64,000 bases of DNA from G965216695 sp965216695 (GTDB lineage Bacteria > Pseudomonadota > Gammaproteobacteria > Pseudomonadales > Azotimanducaceae): NCBI GenBank assembly GCA_965216695.1, contig OZ244212.1:4340001-4404000 (forward strand), in the 5' to 3' direction. The position numbers were made by a program, and so were the translations under genes. This document shows, piece by piece, positions 16,350-26,000 of this stretch (the first letter of the stretch is position 1; each line of letters begins with the position of its first letter). The notes under the pieces were generated by a model. It did not search any database. It was not told the origin of the DNA and worked only from the letters and a program-made list of their open reading frames with translations.

Positions 16350-17999
16350 ATGACAAACACCAGACAATCCTCCGCGGCGGACACCGCTGGCGAGTTGGAC
16401 GCCGTTGTGGTCGGAGCCGGGTTCGCCGGACTCTACCTTCTTTACCGCCTACGTCGCGCGGGATACTCCGTACAGGCATTCGAAGCCGGCGACAGTGTGG
16501 GCGGCACCTGGTATTGGAATCGGTATCCCGGCGCCCGGTGCGACGCCGAGAGCCTGGCGTATTCGTTCTCGTTCGACCCCGAGCTGGAGCAGGAATGGGA
16601 GTGGAGCGAGCGCTACGCGACGCAGCCGGAGATACTCGACTACGCTGAACACGTCGCAGATCGCTACGAACTCCGGCCGCTGATCGCCTTTCAGACCCGG
16701 GTCACCGAGGCGCACTACGATGCGGCTCGCGGAATGTGGCGGGTACGCACGGATCGCGGCCATGATGTGGTCGCCCGGTTTTGCATCATGGCAACGGGGT
16801 GTCTTTCGGTTCCGTACGTGCCGGACATTCCCGGCCTCGACTCGTTCGCCGGAGCACGTTACCAGGCAAGCCAGTGGCCGCATGAGCCGGTCGATTTCAC
16901 GGGCCAGCGGGTCGGGGTCATCGGTACCGGATCGTCGGCCATTCAGGCGATCCCGGTTATTGCCCGGCAAGCCGCGCATCTGAGCGTGTTTCAACGCACG
17001 CCCAATTTCAGCGTACCGGCGCGAAACGAGGAGCTCGACCCGGGCTTCGTTGCCGGGTTCAAAGAGCGCTATCGTGAACACCGCCGTCTTCACAAGCATG
17101 GGCTGGCGTCGGGGTTTGGCGACCTGGAGATCGAGCCTCGCGAACGGACACCCGATGCCGAATCGGCGGTGCCGCTTTCTGACGACGAATTCCGGCGTAT
17201 CTGCGATCAGTACTGGAACAGTGGCGGCGCGCGGTTTATGGGCGCATTCGCGGACAGTCTCGTTTCCCCGGAAGCGAACCAGCGCCTGGCTCAGTATGTG
17301 CACGATCGGATACGCGAGACCGTAAGGGATCCGGAAACCGCGGAAGCGCTGTGCCCAACATCGCACCCCATCGGCACTAAACGGATCTGCGTCGACATCG
17401 ATTACTACGAGACGTACAACCGGTCCAACGTGCGATTGATCGATCTGAACGCGAACCCGATCGAGCGGATAACCGAACGCGGGATCGAACTCGCGGGCGA
17501 GCACGTGGAACTCGACACCCTTGTGCTTGCGACCGGTTTCGATGCAATGACGGGCGCCCTTGCTCGGATCGATATCCGCGGTGCAGAGGCGTCGTTGAAG
17601 GAAATCTGGAGCGAAGGACCGAAGACCTACCTTGGCCTGATGGCCGCGGGGTTTCCGAACCTGTTCCTGATCACCGGCCCTGGAAGTCCGTCGGTGCTGT
17701 CGAACATGCTCGTTTCTATCGAGCAGCACGTGGATTTCGTGATGGGCTGCCTTGAGCATATGAAATATAACGAATTCAATAGGATAGAGCCAAATCTTGA
17801 GTCACAGAATGGGTGGGTCGCACACGTCAACGAGGTGGCGGACGCGACGCTGTTTCCGCGCGGGGGTTCCTGGTACCTGGGGGCGAATGTCCCTGGCAAG
17901 CCCCGCGTGTTCATGCCGTACGCAGCCGGCGTGGGTGCGTATCGGGACGTCTGCGACGACGTAGCGGCCAACGGCTATCGAGGGTTTGAGTTCCGTTAA
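16350..17999 (+). CDS. Baeyer-Villiger-type flavin monooxygenase (CHMO-like) with atypical fingerprint
   Basis: 549 residues, the usual length for cyclohexanone-monooxygenase-type enzymes. The FAD site is GAGFAGLYL (22-30); the second Rossmann site, for NADPH, is GVIGTGSSAIQ. GGTWYWNRYPGARCD is the family signature. The Baeyer-Villiger fingerprint FxGxxxHxxxW occurs at 166-176, but the expected His is Gln172. The class oxidises ketones to esters or lactones, or soft heteroatoms. The gene starts 109 bp from the YeeE start (divergent) and its stop overlaps the open frame of the downstream aldolase gene, so it heads an aldolase/AhpD-like operon. Confidence 0.9.
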   Translation: MTNTRQSSAADTAGELDAVVVGAGFAGLYLLYRLRRAGYSVQAFEAGDSVGGTWYWNRYPGARCDAESLAYSFSFDPELEQEWEWSERYATQPEILDYAEHVADRYELRPLIAFQTRVTEAHYDAARGMWRVRTDRGHDVVARFCIMATGCLSVPYVPDIPGLDSFAGARYQASQWPHEPVDFTGQRVGVIGTGSSAIQAIPVIARQAAHLSVFQRTPNFSVPARNEELDPGFVAGFKERYREHRRLHKHGLASGFGDLEIEPRERTPDAESAVPLSDDEFRRICDQYWNSGGARFMGAFADSLVSPEANQRLAQYVHDRIRETVRDPETAEALCPTSHPIGTKRICVDIDYYETYNRSNVRLIDLNANPIERITERGIELAGEHVELDTLVLATGFDAMTGALARIDIRGAEASLKEIWSEGPKTYLGLMAAGFPNLFLITGPGSPSVLSNMLVSIEQHVDFVMGCLEHMKYNEFNRIEPNLESQNGWVAHVNEVADATLFPRGGSWYLGANVPGKPRVFMPYAAGVGAYRDVCDDVAANGYRGFEFR

Positions 18000-18030
18000 A
18001 CGCCTCGAGCAGGCACAGGGAAAGATCAGT

Positions 18031-18822
18031 ATGCGGGAAAACACGGCGCTTTCGGCCTGGCGGCGGGGCGAACAGACAATCGGTTGCTGGCTGTCGTTGG
18101 CAAACGCGTATTCCGCCGAAGCAATCGCGAGCCTGGGCTTCGATTGGGTCTGTATCGACCTTCAGCACGGCATGATCGACTACACGGATCTGACGAACAT
18201 GTTGCCGGCAATTTCCACCACCGACACTATTCCGCTGGTGCGGGTTCCGTGGAACGAACCGTACGAGATCATGAAAGTACTGGATGCCGGCGCGTACGGT
18301 GTGATCGTCCCGATGGTCAACAACCGGCGGGAAGCCGAGCAGGCCGTGGCCGCGTGCCGTTACCCGCCTCACGGCAACCGCTCCTTTGGTCCAATCCGTG
18401 GTGCGCTGTACGGGGGCAGAGGCTATGCGCGGGAGGCCAACGATCAACTCGCATGCCTCGCCATGGTTGAGACCAGGGATGGGATCGACAACGTGGACGA
18501 AATTGCGAGCACGCCTGGTTTGAATGGCATCTACATTGGTCCGGCCGACCTCGCGTTGGCGCTTGGCCTGCCGCCGGTTGGAGATCAGGAAAATGACGCG
18601 CATCGCGAGGCGGTCGAGCGCATTCTCGAGGCGTGTCGCGCGCACGGTATTGCCGCGGGTATCCACACGTCGAGCCTCGAGTACACGCAAAAGTACCTGG
18701 AACTCGGGTTTCATTTCGTAACGTTGGGATCCGAGTCGGGGCATATGATGCAGAATGCAGCCCGCGAGCTTGCACAAGCCCGTGGCACGGCGCAGTCGAG
18801 GCGCGAGAATACCGGCTATTGA
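18031..18822 (+). CDS. HpcH/HpaI family aldolase (2-keto-3-deoxy acid / oxo-heptanedioate type)
   Basis: 263 residues from ATG 18031, preceded by AGGGAAAG; longer frames back to 17986 overlap the monooxygenase end. WVCIDLQHGMIDY, NRSFGPIRG, METRDGIDN and GIYIGPADLALALG are the class II pyruvate-aldolase motifs with the metal-binding Glu/Asp pair. The family cleaves 2-oxo-4-hydroxy acids to pyruvate (or oxaloacetate) and an aldehyde. It begins 31 bp after the flavin monooxygenase, and the next gene starts 22 bp downstream. The cluster suggests one degradative route whose intermediate is unknown. Confidence 0.88.
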   Translation: MRENTALSAWRRGEQTIGCWLSLANAYSAEAIASLGFDWVCIDLQHGMIDYTDLTNMLPAISTTDTIPLVRVPWNEPYEIMKVLDAGAYGVIVPMVNNRREAEQAVAACRYPPHGNRSFGPIRGALYGGRGYAREANDQLACLAMVETRDGIDNVDEIASTPGLNGIYIGPADLALALGLPPVGDQENDAHREAVERILEACRAHGIAAGIHTSSLEYTQKYLELGFHFVTLGSESGHMMQNAARELAQARGTAQSRRENTGY

Positions 18823-18844
18823 CGCCGACCACGGAGACTACGCG

Positions 18845-19600
18845 ATGACGCCAAAGTCCCAGGCTTTCGATTATTCGGGCGCACCGGTTGCGGTGCGGGC
18901 CGACATCGCGGCTGCGCATCGAAAGGCGTGGGAGTGGCTGGCGCAACCCGGCACCTGGTGGAACGGTGCAGAGCGGATAGACATAGCGCAGGAAGTTCGG
19001 AACGCGCGGGAATGTGTGCTCTGTCGCGAGCGTAAGGCGGCGCTGTCACCGTTTGCTCCGCTCCCGGGCGAGCACCTGGGCGACACGAGTATAGCGGCAC
19101 CGGCCGTCGATGCGGTTCACCGGCTTACAACGGATCCGGGGCGACTGTCGTCGGATTGGGTCGATTCACTGGAATCAGAAGGCGTCACGCGTGCGCACTA
19201 TGTCGAGCTCATCGGCGTCGTTACGGCCGTAGTGTCGATCGATACGTTTCACCGTGCGCTCGGACTGCCGCTGGAACCCTTGCCCGAACCGGTCGCGGGT
19301 GCGCCGAGTGAGTATGTGCCCGGTGGTCTCGATCACCGGGTAGGCTGGGTGCCGATGATCTACGACGTGCAGCCTGCCGAGACCGATCTATGGGGCGGTG
19401 GTGAGCGCACGGCCAACGTGCTCCGGGCACTGAGCGCGGTTCCGGACGCGCTGCGCGCCTGGATCGCGCTGTCCAACGTGCACTACCTGCCCATAGCCAA
19501 CATCGCTGATCGCGCTTCGGAGAGTAATCGCGTGCTGTCGCGCCCACAGATCGAACTCGTTGCGGCGCGCGTTTCTGCCTACAACGACTGCTTTTACTGA
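18845..19600 (+). CDS. AhpD-like/carboxymuconolactone-decarboxylase-like protein
   Basis: 251 residues from ATG 18845. The CVLCRERK pair (Cys58, Cys61) and the later HYVELIGVVTAVVSIDTFHRALG resemble the AhpD/carboxymuconolactone decarboxylase fold, where a Cys pair and a His act in peroxide or thiol chemistry. The C-terminus SAYNDCFY is aromatic and acidic, as in several relatives. The role here could be detoxification of a reactive intermediate of the monooxygenase/aldolase route (inference). A shorter gene at 19616 looks like a partner. The call is by motif pattern only. Confidence 0.6.
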   Translation: MTPKSQAFDYSGAPVAVRADIAAAHRKAWEWLAQPGTWWNGAERIDIAQEVRNARECVLCRERKAALSPFAPLPGEHLGDTSIAAPAVDAVHRLTTDPGRLSSDWVDSLESEGVTRAHYVELIGVVTAVVSIDTFHRALGLPLEPLPEPVAGAPSEYVPGGLDHRVGWVPMIYDVQPAETDLWGGGERTANVLRALSAVPDALRAWIALSNVHYLPIANIADRASESNRVLSRPQIELVAARVSAYNDCFY

Positions 19601-19615
19601 ACGTCGTCCCACGCA

Positions 19616-19981
19616 ATGATGCTCCGTGTGAGCACCGAGATGCGCGGCGAGACGGTCGACCTGACGGCGATCGTCAGCGACGAGCCCACGTCCGGCAACG
19701 TACCTGCGGGAGAGGAGCTGGTGCAATTCGTGGATACCGTGCTGGCGCCGGAGCGTGCCGGAGACCTGGCGGATGCTCGGGCTCGGCTGCAGCATGCCGT
19801 GGGTGATGGCGGGCTCGTCGACGCCGCGGCTGTGATCGGAAACTTTCAGCGCATGGTTCGCATCGCCGACGGAACGGGCATCCCGCTCGATGACGTCGGC
19901 GGCGAGATGATGCTGGACATCCGCGATCAACTTGCGTTGGACCGTTTCCCGTCGGCGTCGCGCTCGCCGCGTCCCGGCTGA
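19616..19981 (+). CDS. Conserved hypothetical protein, likely partner of the preceding AhpD-like protein
   Basis: 121 residues starting from ATG 19616, 15 bp after the AhpD-like stop. The central part, with GDLADARARLQHAVGDGGLVDAAAVIGNFQRMVRIADGTGIPLD split into two helices, resembles the C-terminal half of carboxymuconolactone-type helical proteins. There is no Cys pair, so it is probably a structural or partner chain rather than a second active site. Its last 55 bp overlap the convergent MFS gene. Possible alternatives are a split gene product or an unrelated small helical protein. Confidence 0.5.
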   Translation: MMLRVSTEMRGETVDLTAIVSDEPTSGNVPAGEELVQFVDTVLAPERAGDLADARARLQHAVGDGGLVDAAAVIGNFQRMVRIADGTGIPLDDVGGEMMLDIRDQLALDRFPSASRSPRPG

Positions 19982-21222
19982 GACGTTTGGGGGATCCTGG
20001 GATCGTCCTCCCGATGCGCAAGTTGCTGGAGTCTTGCCGAACCGAGACCGAGCAACACTGCAACGGCGGTAAGCGCGTAGAGTCCGGCGGAGAACCCGCC
20101 GGTCGCGTCGTACAGCAGGCCCAGACCGAGAGGTCCCAGGACGCCGCCGATTTCTGCCGCGGAGAAAAACAACCCGCTTGCGGTGCCGGCGTGGCGGTCG
20201 CCGATCCCCGGGAGCTCGACCAGTGTCAGAATCAGCACCGTCATCAGCGCCGACCGAGCTATCCCCTGCAGAATCAGGCCCGGGACGAATCCGCCGCGGG
20301 CATCGAACTGCAGCAGTAAACTCGCGATCAGCGCCGCCACGCACAGTGCCAGCAGGATGGCGAAGCGTCGCTGCGGTGTGGCCAGTCGCGGGATGATCAG
20401 CGAGCCGGCGATGCCGATCACGGTGGGTAGTGCAGCCCAGTAACCTGCAGTAATCGCGCTCATGCCCTTCGCGCGCAGCAGCTCGGGCAGCCAGTTGTTC
20501 AGACCGTGATTGAACAGAAACACGCCCACGCTCATTGCGAGTACAAGGCGTACCGAACGCTTGCGCAGCAGTGAACCGGGAGACGCGCGGACCGGGGCGG
20601 TGTCGTTGTTATCCGTCATACCGCTGTGTACGTTGCTGTGTACGTTGAGGAGGCGCGCTGCGAATCGCCCGGCGATCAGATACCAGATTCCGGCGACGAC
20701 GAGTCCAGTCACGGCCCAGAGTTGGAAGACGCGCCGCCAGTCATCGGCGAAGAGTGGCAGCAATACGGAATGGGTCAGCGTCAGCGAGATGATGCCGCCG
20801 ATCGCAGGACCGGTCATGTAGATGCCCATCGCGAAACCACGGCGGCTGCCGGTGAACAGGCCGGTAACGACCTTGGGTGCGCCGGCGGAAATCAGGGGTC
20901 CGCCGAGTCCGAATGCCATCACGGCCACCAGCAGGCCGACGTAGCTATCGGCCAGGCTTCGCCCCAGCGCCGATACGCAGACGAGCAGAACGCCCAGCGT
21001 CAGCGCACGCCGCTCACCCGCGCGATCGAGCAGCATGCCGCAGGGTACCGCGGCGAAGATGTACACGAGTTGCCACGCCCCGAGCACACTGCCCATGGCG
21101 GCATGCGATAGCCCCAGATCCGCTTCGATGCGAGCTACCAGTGGCGCGAGGCTCGTCGCAACGAGTCCAAACAGTGTGTAGCAGGCCCACACGCCAGCAA
21201 GGGCGATCCAGCGGTCAGTCAA
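19927..21222 (-). CDS. Major facilitator superfamily transporter
   Basis: 431 residues with about twelve hydrophobic segments; GMLLDRAGERRALTLG is the loop 2-3 motif of MFS carriers. Typical segments are ALAGVWACYTLFGLVATSLA at the N-terminus and GLFFSAAEIGGVLGPLGLGLL near the C-terminus. The loop between helices 6 and 7 contains NVHSNVHSGM, a local repeat. The substrate is unknown; neighbours suggest import or export of an organic acid. It is read on the minus strand and converges on the AhpD-like operon. Its upstream region (21223-21314) is shared with the CrtC-like gene at 21315. Confidence 0.88.
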   Translation of the reverse strand: MTDRWIALAGVWACYTLFGLVATSLAPLVARIEADLGLSHAAMGSVLGAWQLVYIFAAVPCGMLLDRAGERRALTLGVLLVCVSALGRSLADSYVGLLVAVMAFGLGGPLISAGAPKVVTGLFTGSRRGFAMGIYMTGPAIGGIISLTLTHSVLLPLFADDWRRVFQLWAVTGLVVAGIWYLIAGRFAARLLNVHSNVHSGMTDNNDTAPVRASPGSLLRKRSVRLVLAMSVGVFLFNHGLNNWLPELLRAKGMSAITAGYWAALPTVIGIAGSLIIPRLATPQRRFAILLALCVAALIASLLLQFDARGGFVPGLILQGIARSALMTVLILTLVELPGIGDRHAGTASGLFFSAAEIGGVLGPLGLGLLYDATGGFSAGLYALTAVAVLLGLGSARLQQLAHREDDPRIPQTSQPGRGERDADGKRSNAS

Positions 21223-21314
21223 TGGGAAGCGGGCTCGGGTGCGACGGAGGCGGATTGCGTGTAATTCACCGCGCCAAAGGTATCATGGGCTCTGCGCCTG
21301 AGGGAGGGTGAAAC

Positions 21315-22445
21315 ATGCTCAACAAGTTGGATGACTATCCGGTACACCAGACGCCGGAGCCGCTTGCGCACCCGGCGACGAGCGATCGCAACGTCTACGA
21401 TCGCACCTGGTTCAACGGGTACGCGAACGATGGTGGATATTATTTCGGTATCGGCATGGCGGTGTATCCTCATCGAGGCGTGCTGGACTGTGCCTTCAGC
21501 GTCGTTCAGCCGGGCGGGCGCCAGCATTGTTTTTTCGGCTCGAGGCGTGCTCCGGATGAGCGCACCGACATGTCGGTTGGACCGTTTTCAATCGACATAG
21601 AAGAACCGATGCGACGGGCTCGCGTCAGGCTCGAAGACAACGATACGGGCATTGCCTGCGATCTTACCTTTTCGTGTCGTTCTGCAAGCATTCAGGAGTC
21701 GCGGCAGACGCTCTGGACCGGCACTCGTCGAACGATGGATGCCACGCGCTTTGCGCAGTTTGGCCGCTGGTCCGGGTGGATCCGCCATCCGGATGGCCGG
21801 ATCGACGTCGACGAACGCGTTTGCCACGCAACGAAAGACCGGTCCTGGGGCGTGCGCGGCGTGGGAGAGCCGGAAAGCGGCGGGGCGCCAACGATGCAAC
21901 GGGGCATCTGTTTCGTGTGGGCGCCGTTGTTCTGGGACGATCATGTGACGCATGCAATTTTCTTCGATGGCCCCGAGGGCGAAGCGCTTGTGCGCGAAGG
22001 AATCCGGGCGCCTCTGTACGCAACGGAGGATGCAGTGCCGGGTGTGGAAGACCCTGGCCTCGTCCGCATGGCCGGCGCCGCGCATCGGATTCGATACCAC
22101 GAGGGCACCCGATTGGCGCGGGTTGCCGAAGTGGATCTAATGGAGCTCGGGGGCGCGGTGCGTACGATACAGCTGGAGCCCATTCTCAGGTTCCAGATGA
22201 AAGGTCTGGGGTACATGCACCCGATGTGGGGGCAGGGTCGTTGGCAGGGGGAACTGGCCACGGCTGGAGAAAGTTTCGACCCCGATGCGTTGGACCTGAC
22301 GGCCATCGACAATTTTCATGTACAGCAGGTGGTGCGGGCGAGCGACGGCGAGCGTGAAGGCATCGGCGTACTGGAACAGATTGTCGTAGGACCCTACGCG
22401 CCCGCGGGTTTTACCGGGCTGAATGATGTCTCGGCCGGGGACTGA
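21315..22445 (+). CDS. CrtC-like/DUF7064-family protein
   Basis: 376 residues. TWFNGYANDGGYYFGIGMAVYPHRGV and QFGRWSGWI lie near the start, and the repeated beta-rich pattern with FHVQQVV near the end resembles hydroxyneurosporene-synthase-like (CrtC) lipocalin-fold proteins and DUF7064 homologues. These occur in aromatic and steroid catabolic clusters, and no activity is proven for most. A possible ribosome site GAGGG lies about 9 bp upstream of the ATG. The gene is divergent from the MFS transporter and ends near the convergent PPOX gene. Confidence 0.65.
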   Translation: MLNKLDDYPVHQTPEPLAHPATSDRNVYDRTWFNGYANDGGYYFGIGMAVYPHRGVLDCAFSVVQPGGRQHCFFGSRRAPDERTDMSVGPFSIDIEEPMRRARVRLEDNDTGIACDLTFSCRSASIQESRQTLWTGTRRTMDATRFAQFGRWSGWIRHPDGRIDVDERVCHATKDRSWGVRGVGEPESGGAPTMQRGICFVWAPLFWDDHVTHAIFFDGPEGEALVREGIRAPLYATEDAVPGVEDPGLVRMAGAAHRIRYHEGTRLARVAEVDLMELGGAVRTIQLEPILRFQMKGLGYMHPMWGQGRWQGELATAGESFDPDALDLTAIDNFHVQQVVRASDGEREGIGVLEQIVVGPYAPAGFTGLNDVSAGD

Positions 22446-22476
22446 CCAGCGCTTCTAATCCAGACCGTACTCCCGG

Positions 22477-23022
22477 TCAGGACTCGCCGGATGCGAACTG
22501 CGCATAGGCTGCTGCGGTACCTGCGGCCATTTTGTCACCGTCGAACGGAATCGACATTTCCGGCGTGAATTCGAGGACGACCCGCTCGGGCGTGTCCAGA
22601 AATCGCACGAAGGTGTCGGGATCGAGATTCTTCGTGAACGCGTTGCCGTCGTCGGTATCCGCGGCCATTCCCTGCGCGAGCAAGCGGTACATCCAAAGCT
22701 TGGTTTCCGGGTCGTCGTGAATGACGGTGTGCCCTTTGTAGGTGACGGTTTTGCCGCCTCCCATATGCGTACCTTTACTGGTGATCACAACGGACGAACG
22801 GCCGTCACGGGCGATGGCCTTGATGCGCACACGCTCGCGGGTCGCAGTCATCCAGATTTTGTCTTTCAGCGGAACGTACGCGGTGATCACCCCGATGGGA
22901 TGTCCCGCCTTATTGGCCCAGATGAACACGCACTCGCCTGCGCATTGCAGCAGTTCCTGTTCGCGCTCCGGATCCAGCCGGTACTGCTTTACGTCGTCGT
23001 AGTTTGTGCTCTGTTCGGCCAT
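22477..23022 (-). CDS. PPOX-fold (pyridoxamine 5'-phosphate oxidase-like) flavin protein
   Basis: 181 residues. The split-barrel PPOX fold is seen from ECVFIWANKAGHPIGVITAYVPLKDKIWMTA (strands 1-3) and RVRIKAIARDGRSSVVITSKG, where the Arg/Lys bind FMN or F420 phosphate in relatives. C-terminal ERVVLEFTPEMSIPFDGDKM completes the barrel. It is not a true PdxH, since it lacks the PLP signature. Possible roles are flavin- or F420-dependent reduction or haem handling. It is a single gene ahead of the RND operon end, and 71 bp separate its start from the RND permease stop. Confidence 0.75.
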   Translation of the reverse strand: MAEQSTNYDDVKQYRLDPEREQELLQCAGECVFIWANKAGHPIGVITAYVPLKDKIWMTATRERVRIKAIARDGRSSVVITSKGTHMGGGKTVTYKGHTVIHDDPETKLWMYRLLAQGMAADTDDGNAFTKNLDPDTFVRFLDTPERVVLEFTPEMSIPFDGDKMAAGTAAAYAQFASGES

Positions 23023-23093
23023 GCGTGTCTCCGGTTACAGCGTTGATCGTCGGGTTTATTGGTCGCGATAAGGCTGTGTTCAGCCTGCGTTCT

Positions 23094-26000
23094 TTAACCT
23101 GCGTCGTTAGCTGGGATATCTTCGATCGACTGCAGATCCTCGCCGCGGAACCAGCGCTTCAGCCAATCCCAGAAGCCGAGCCAGTCGTCGAGCATCAGAT
23201 ACAGGCAGGGTACCAGAAAAAGCGTAATGAACGTGGCGAACAGCACGCCCCACGCGAGGGACACCGCCATCGGGATGAACGGAGCGGTTGCCGGCGTGTC
23301 CGTCAGCATCAGCGGAATCAGACCTACAAACGTGGTAACGGAGGTCAGCAGGATCGGCCGGAAGCGGACGGACGCGGCTTCCAGCGTTGCATCCAGAACC
23401 GGTTCGCCCTGTCTGCGCTGACGGTTGATATAGTCCACGAGTACAAGCGATGCATTTACGACCACGCCGGAAAGCGCAACGATGCCGAGCGCAGAGAAGA
23501 ACATGAGCTGTACGCCCATGATCCAGTGTCCGAAGATGGCGCCGACAGCGCCGAACGGAATCACGCTCATGATCACGAAGGGTTGCAGATAGCTGCGCAG
23601 CGGAATCGCGAGCAGCATGAATATCAGAATCAGCGACAGCACTGCGCCCGCGGCGAGTCCCGCCAAGGCCGTTGCGCGCTCCTCCTGCTCACCGCCGATA
23701 CCGATCTGGAGATTCGGATAGCGGGTCAGGAGCGACGGGACGAACTCGCCCAGAATGCTCATCGCAACTTCTTCCGGTGAAACCAGCGCACGGTCTACGT
23801 CGGCGGTGACTTCTACCATGCGCTGGCCGTCCCGGCGTTCGATTTTCGAGTACCCGCGCCCGATTTCGAACCGGGCGACGCTGTAGAACGGCACTTCCAC
23901 GCCGGCCGGCGTGCGTATGTACATGTCCTCCAGGTTGCCGATCGACCGGCGTTCCTCGTCCGGGAAGCGAACCATTACGCGCACCTCGTCCTGACCGCGC
24001 TGAATCTTCTGCGCTTCGGAACCGTAGAACGCGTGCCGCACCTGCCTTGCAAGATCGTTCAACGTAAGGCCGAGATTGCGCGCCTCCGGCAGCAGTTCGA
24101 GCTGAATCTCCTGCTTGCCCGAACGGAACGAATCCGCAATATCGAATACGCCGGCGTAGCGTGACAGCTCTGCCTTCAGTTGTTCGGCTGCTTTGCGCAA
24201 TTCGTCGATGTCGTTGCCCTTGATCTGGAATTCGATCGCGGCACCCGCGGTGAACACATCGGCGTCGAACGTCAGTCGAACTGCGTCGGGGATGTCGCCC
24301 ACGAGTTCGCGCCAGCGGTTGGCGATGATCTTTGCGCTTACGTCATTGCGCTCGGTAAGCGGGATCAGATCGATCACGATCTCGGCGATGTTGCTGCGTC
24401 CCGCTTCTTCACGACGATTGGGTCCGTCGCGGTCCACCTGGGTACCGACACTGGACAGAATGTGCTGGACAAGCGGTTGTTTGAGTCCCCACTCATCGGT
24501 CAGTTCCTCGTTCAAGCGGCTGGCTGCGCGCTCGATCTGTTTTGCGGCGGCTACGGTGACGTCCACGGACACGCCCTCGGGCATCTCGAGTCCCGCGTAG
24601 ATCCGGTTTCCTTCCACGGCCGGGAAGAAACCAAAGATCACCCGGCCGCTTGCGATCAATGCGACAGCAATGACCAGGATGCCAAGGGCAATGGCGGCGG
24701 TTACGTAACGCCAGCGTACTGCGAGCGTCAGAAACGGGAGATAGCGACCGGTTGCGACGTTCTCCAGGCCGGTAGACAGTCGATTCTGAATACGGAACCA
24801 GCCGCGGGAGACCGCAGTAGAAGGCTCACCGTGATTCCGGTGGGCCAGGTGGGAGGGCAGAATCCACTGCGACTCCACGATCGAGCACACCAATGCGATG
24901 ATGACGACGTAGCCGATCACCGAGAAGAAATCCGACATCCGGCCTTCCACGAGTATCAGCGGCAGAAACGCCGCGATCGTCGTCAACACGCCGAATATCA
25001 CCGGCACGCTCACTTCCCAGGTTCCGTCTACTGCCGCATCGAGCGGCGATTTGTTCATCTGTTCGTGGGCGTATATCCGTTCCCCGACGACGATCGCGTC
25101 ATCGACCACAATGCCCAACACCAGAATGAAAGCCATTACGGTCATTGTGGAAATGGTCAGGTCTGCGTACGGGAAGGCAGACAGCGTGCCGAGCAACGCG
25201 ACGGGGATACCGACGGCGACCCACATCGCGAGTTTGAAGCGCAGGAACATTGCCAGCACGACGAGTACCAGAAGCAGTCCGCCCAGCGCATTGGTATTTA
25301 GAATCCGCAGGCGATCTTTGAGTTCGTGGGATGCGTCAATCCAGACGTCTAGCTCGATTCCGGGAGGCAAGGATTGCCGGGCGCGATCGATGTAGGCTTG
25401 CGTGTCTTCGGCGATCTGGATGAGGTCCTCGTCGCCAACCTGCGAGACGCTGACGACGACCGCTGGCTGGTTGTCGAACCGTGCGGCCAGGTCGCCTTCC
25501 TCGAAGGTGTCTTTCACTGCGGCAATTTCCTTCAGCGTCAGCCGGGTGCCGTCCTCGCGCGTCAGAACTAAGATGTCTTCGAAGTCTGGACCCCAGTAGG
25601 CCTGGCCGACGGTGCGGATCAGAATCTCGCCGCCGTCCGTACGCAGCGTGCCTCCGGGCATGTCCAGCGATGCCTCGCGCACCGCCCGGGTTACCTGGTC
25701 GAGGGTCAGGCCGTAGCGCCGTAGCTGAGTCTCCGACACTTCGATCGAGATTTCGTAGGGGCGGATGTAGGTAACGCCCACCTGAGAAATGCCGTCAATG
25801 GCGGCGATGTCGTCGCGAATCTGCCGTCCGAGTTCTTTCAGCGCGCGTTCGTCGGTTGGCCCGGAGACGGCGATCTGCACGACGCGCCGGGTGAGCGCCA
25901 TCTTCGAGACGATCGGTCGTTCAGTTTCCGCGGGGAAGCTGGATATGGCATCTATCTGGGATTTGATCTCGTTCAGCGCAACGACATCGTCGGCGTCCAT

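Noticed and set aside
16449..17759. 436-residue open frame antisense to the flavin monooxygenase
   Set aside because: It lacks membrane segments, motifs or a ribosome site and mirrors the codons of a well-supported gene; GC-rich genes often leave such long antisense frames.
22442..22480. Inverted repeat CTGACC/GGTCAG near the convergent ends of the CrtC-like and PPOX genes
   Set aside because: Only 6-bp arms with a 27-base loop and no T-run; too weak for a terminator.
24180..25301. 373-residue open frame opposite the RND permease
   Set aside because: Asp/His/Gln-rich with no motif and lies inside the permease gene.
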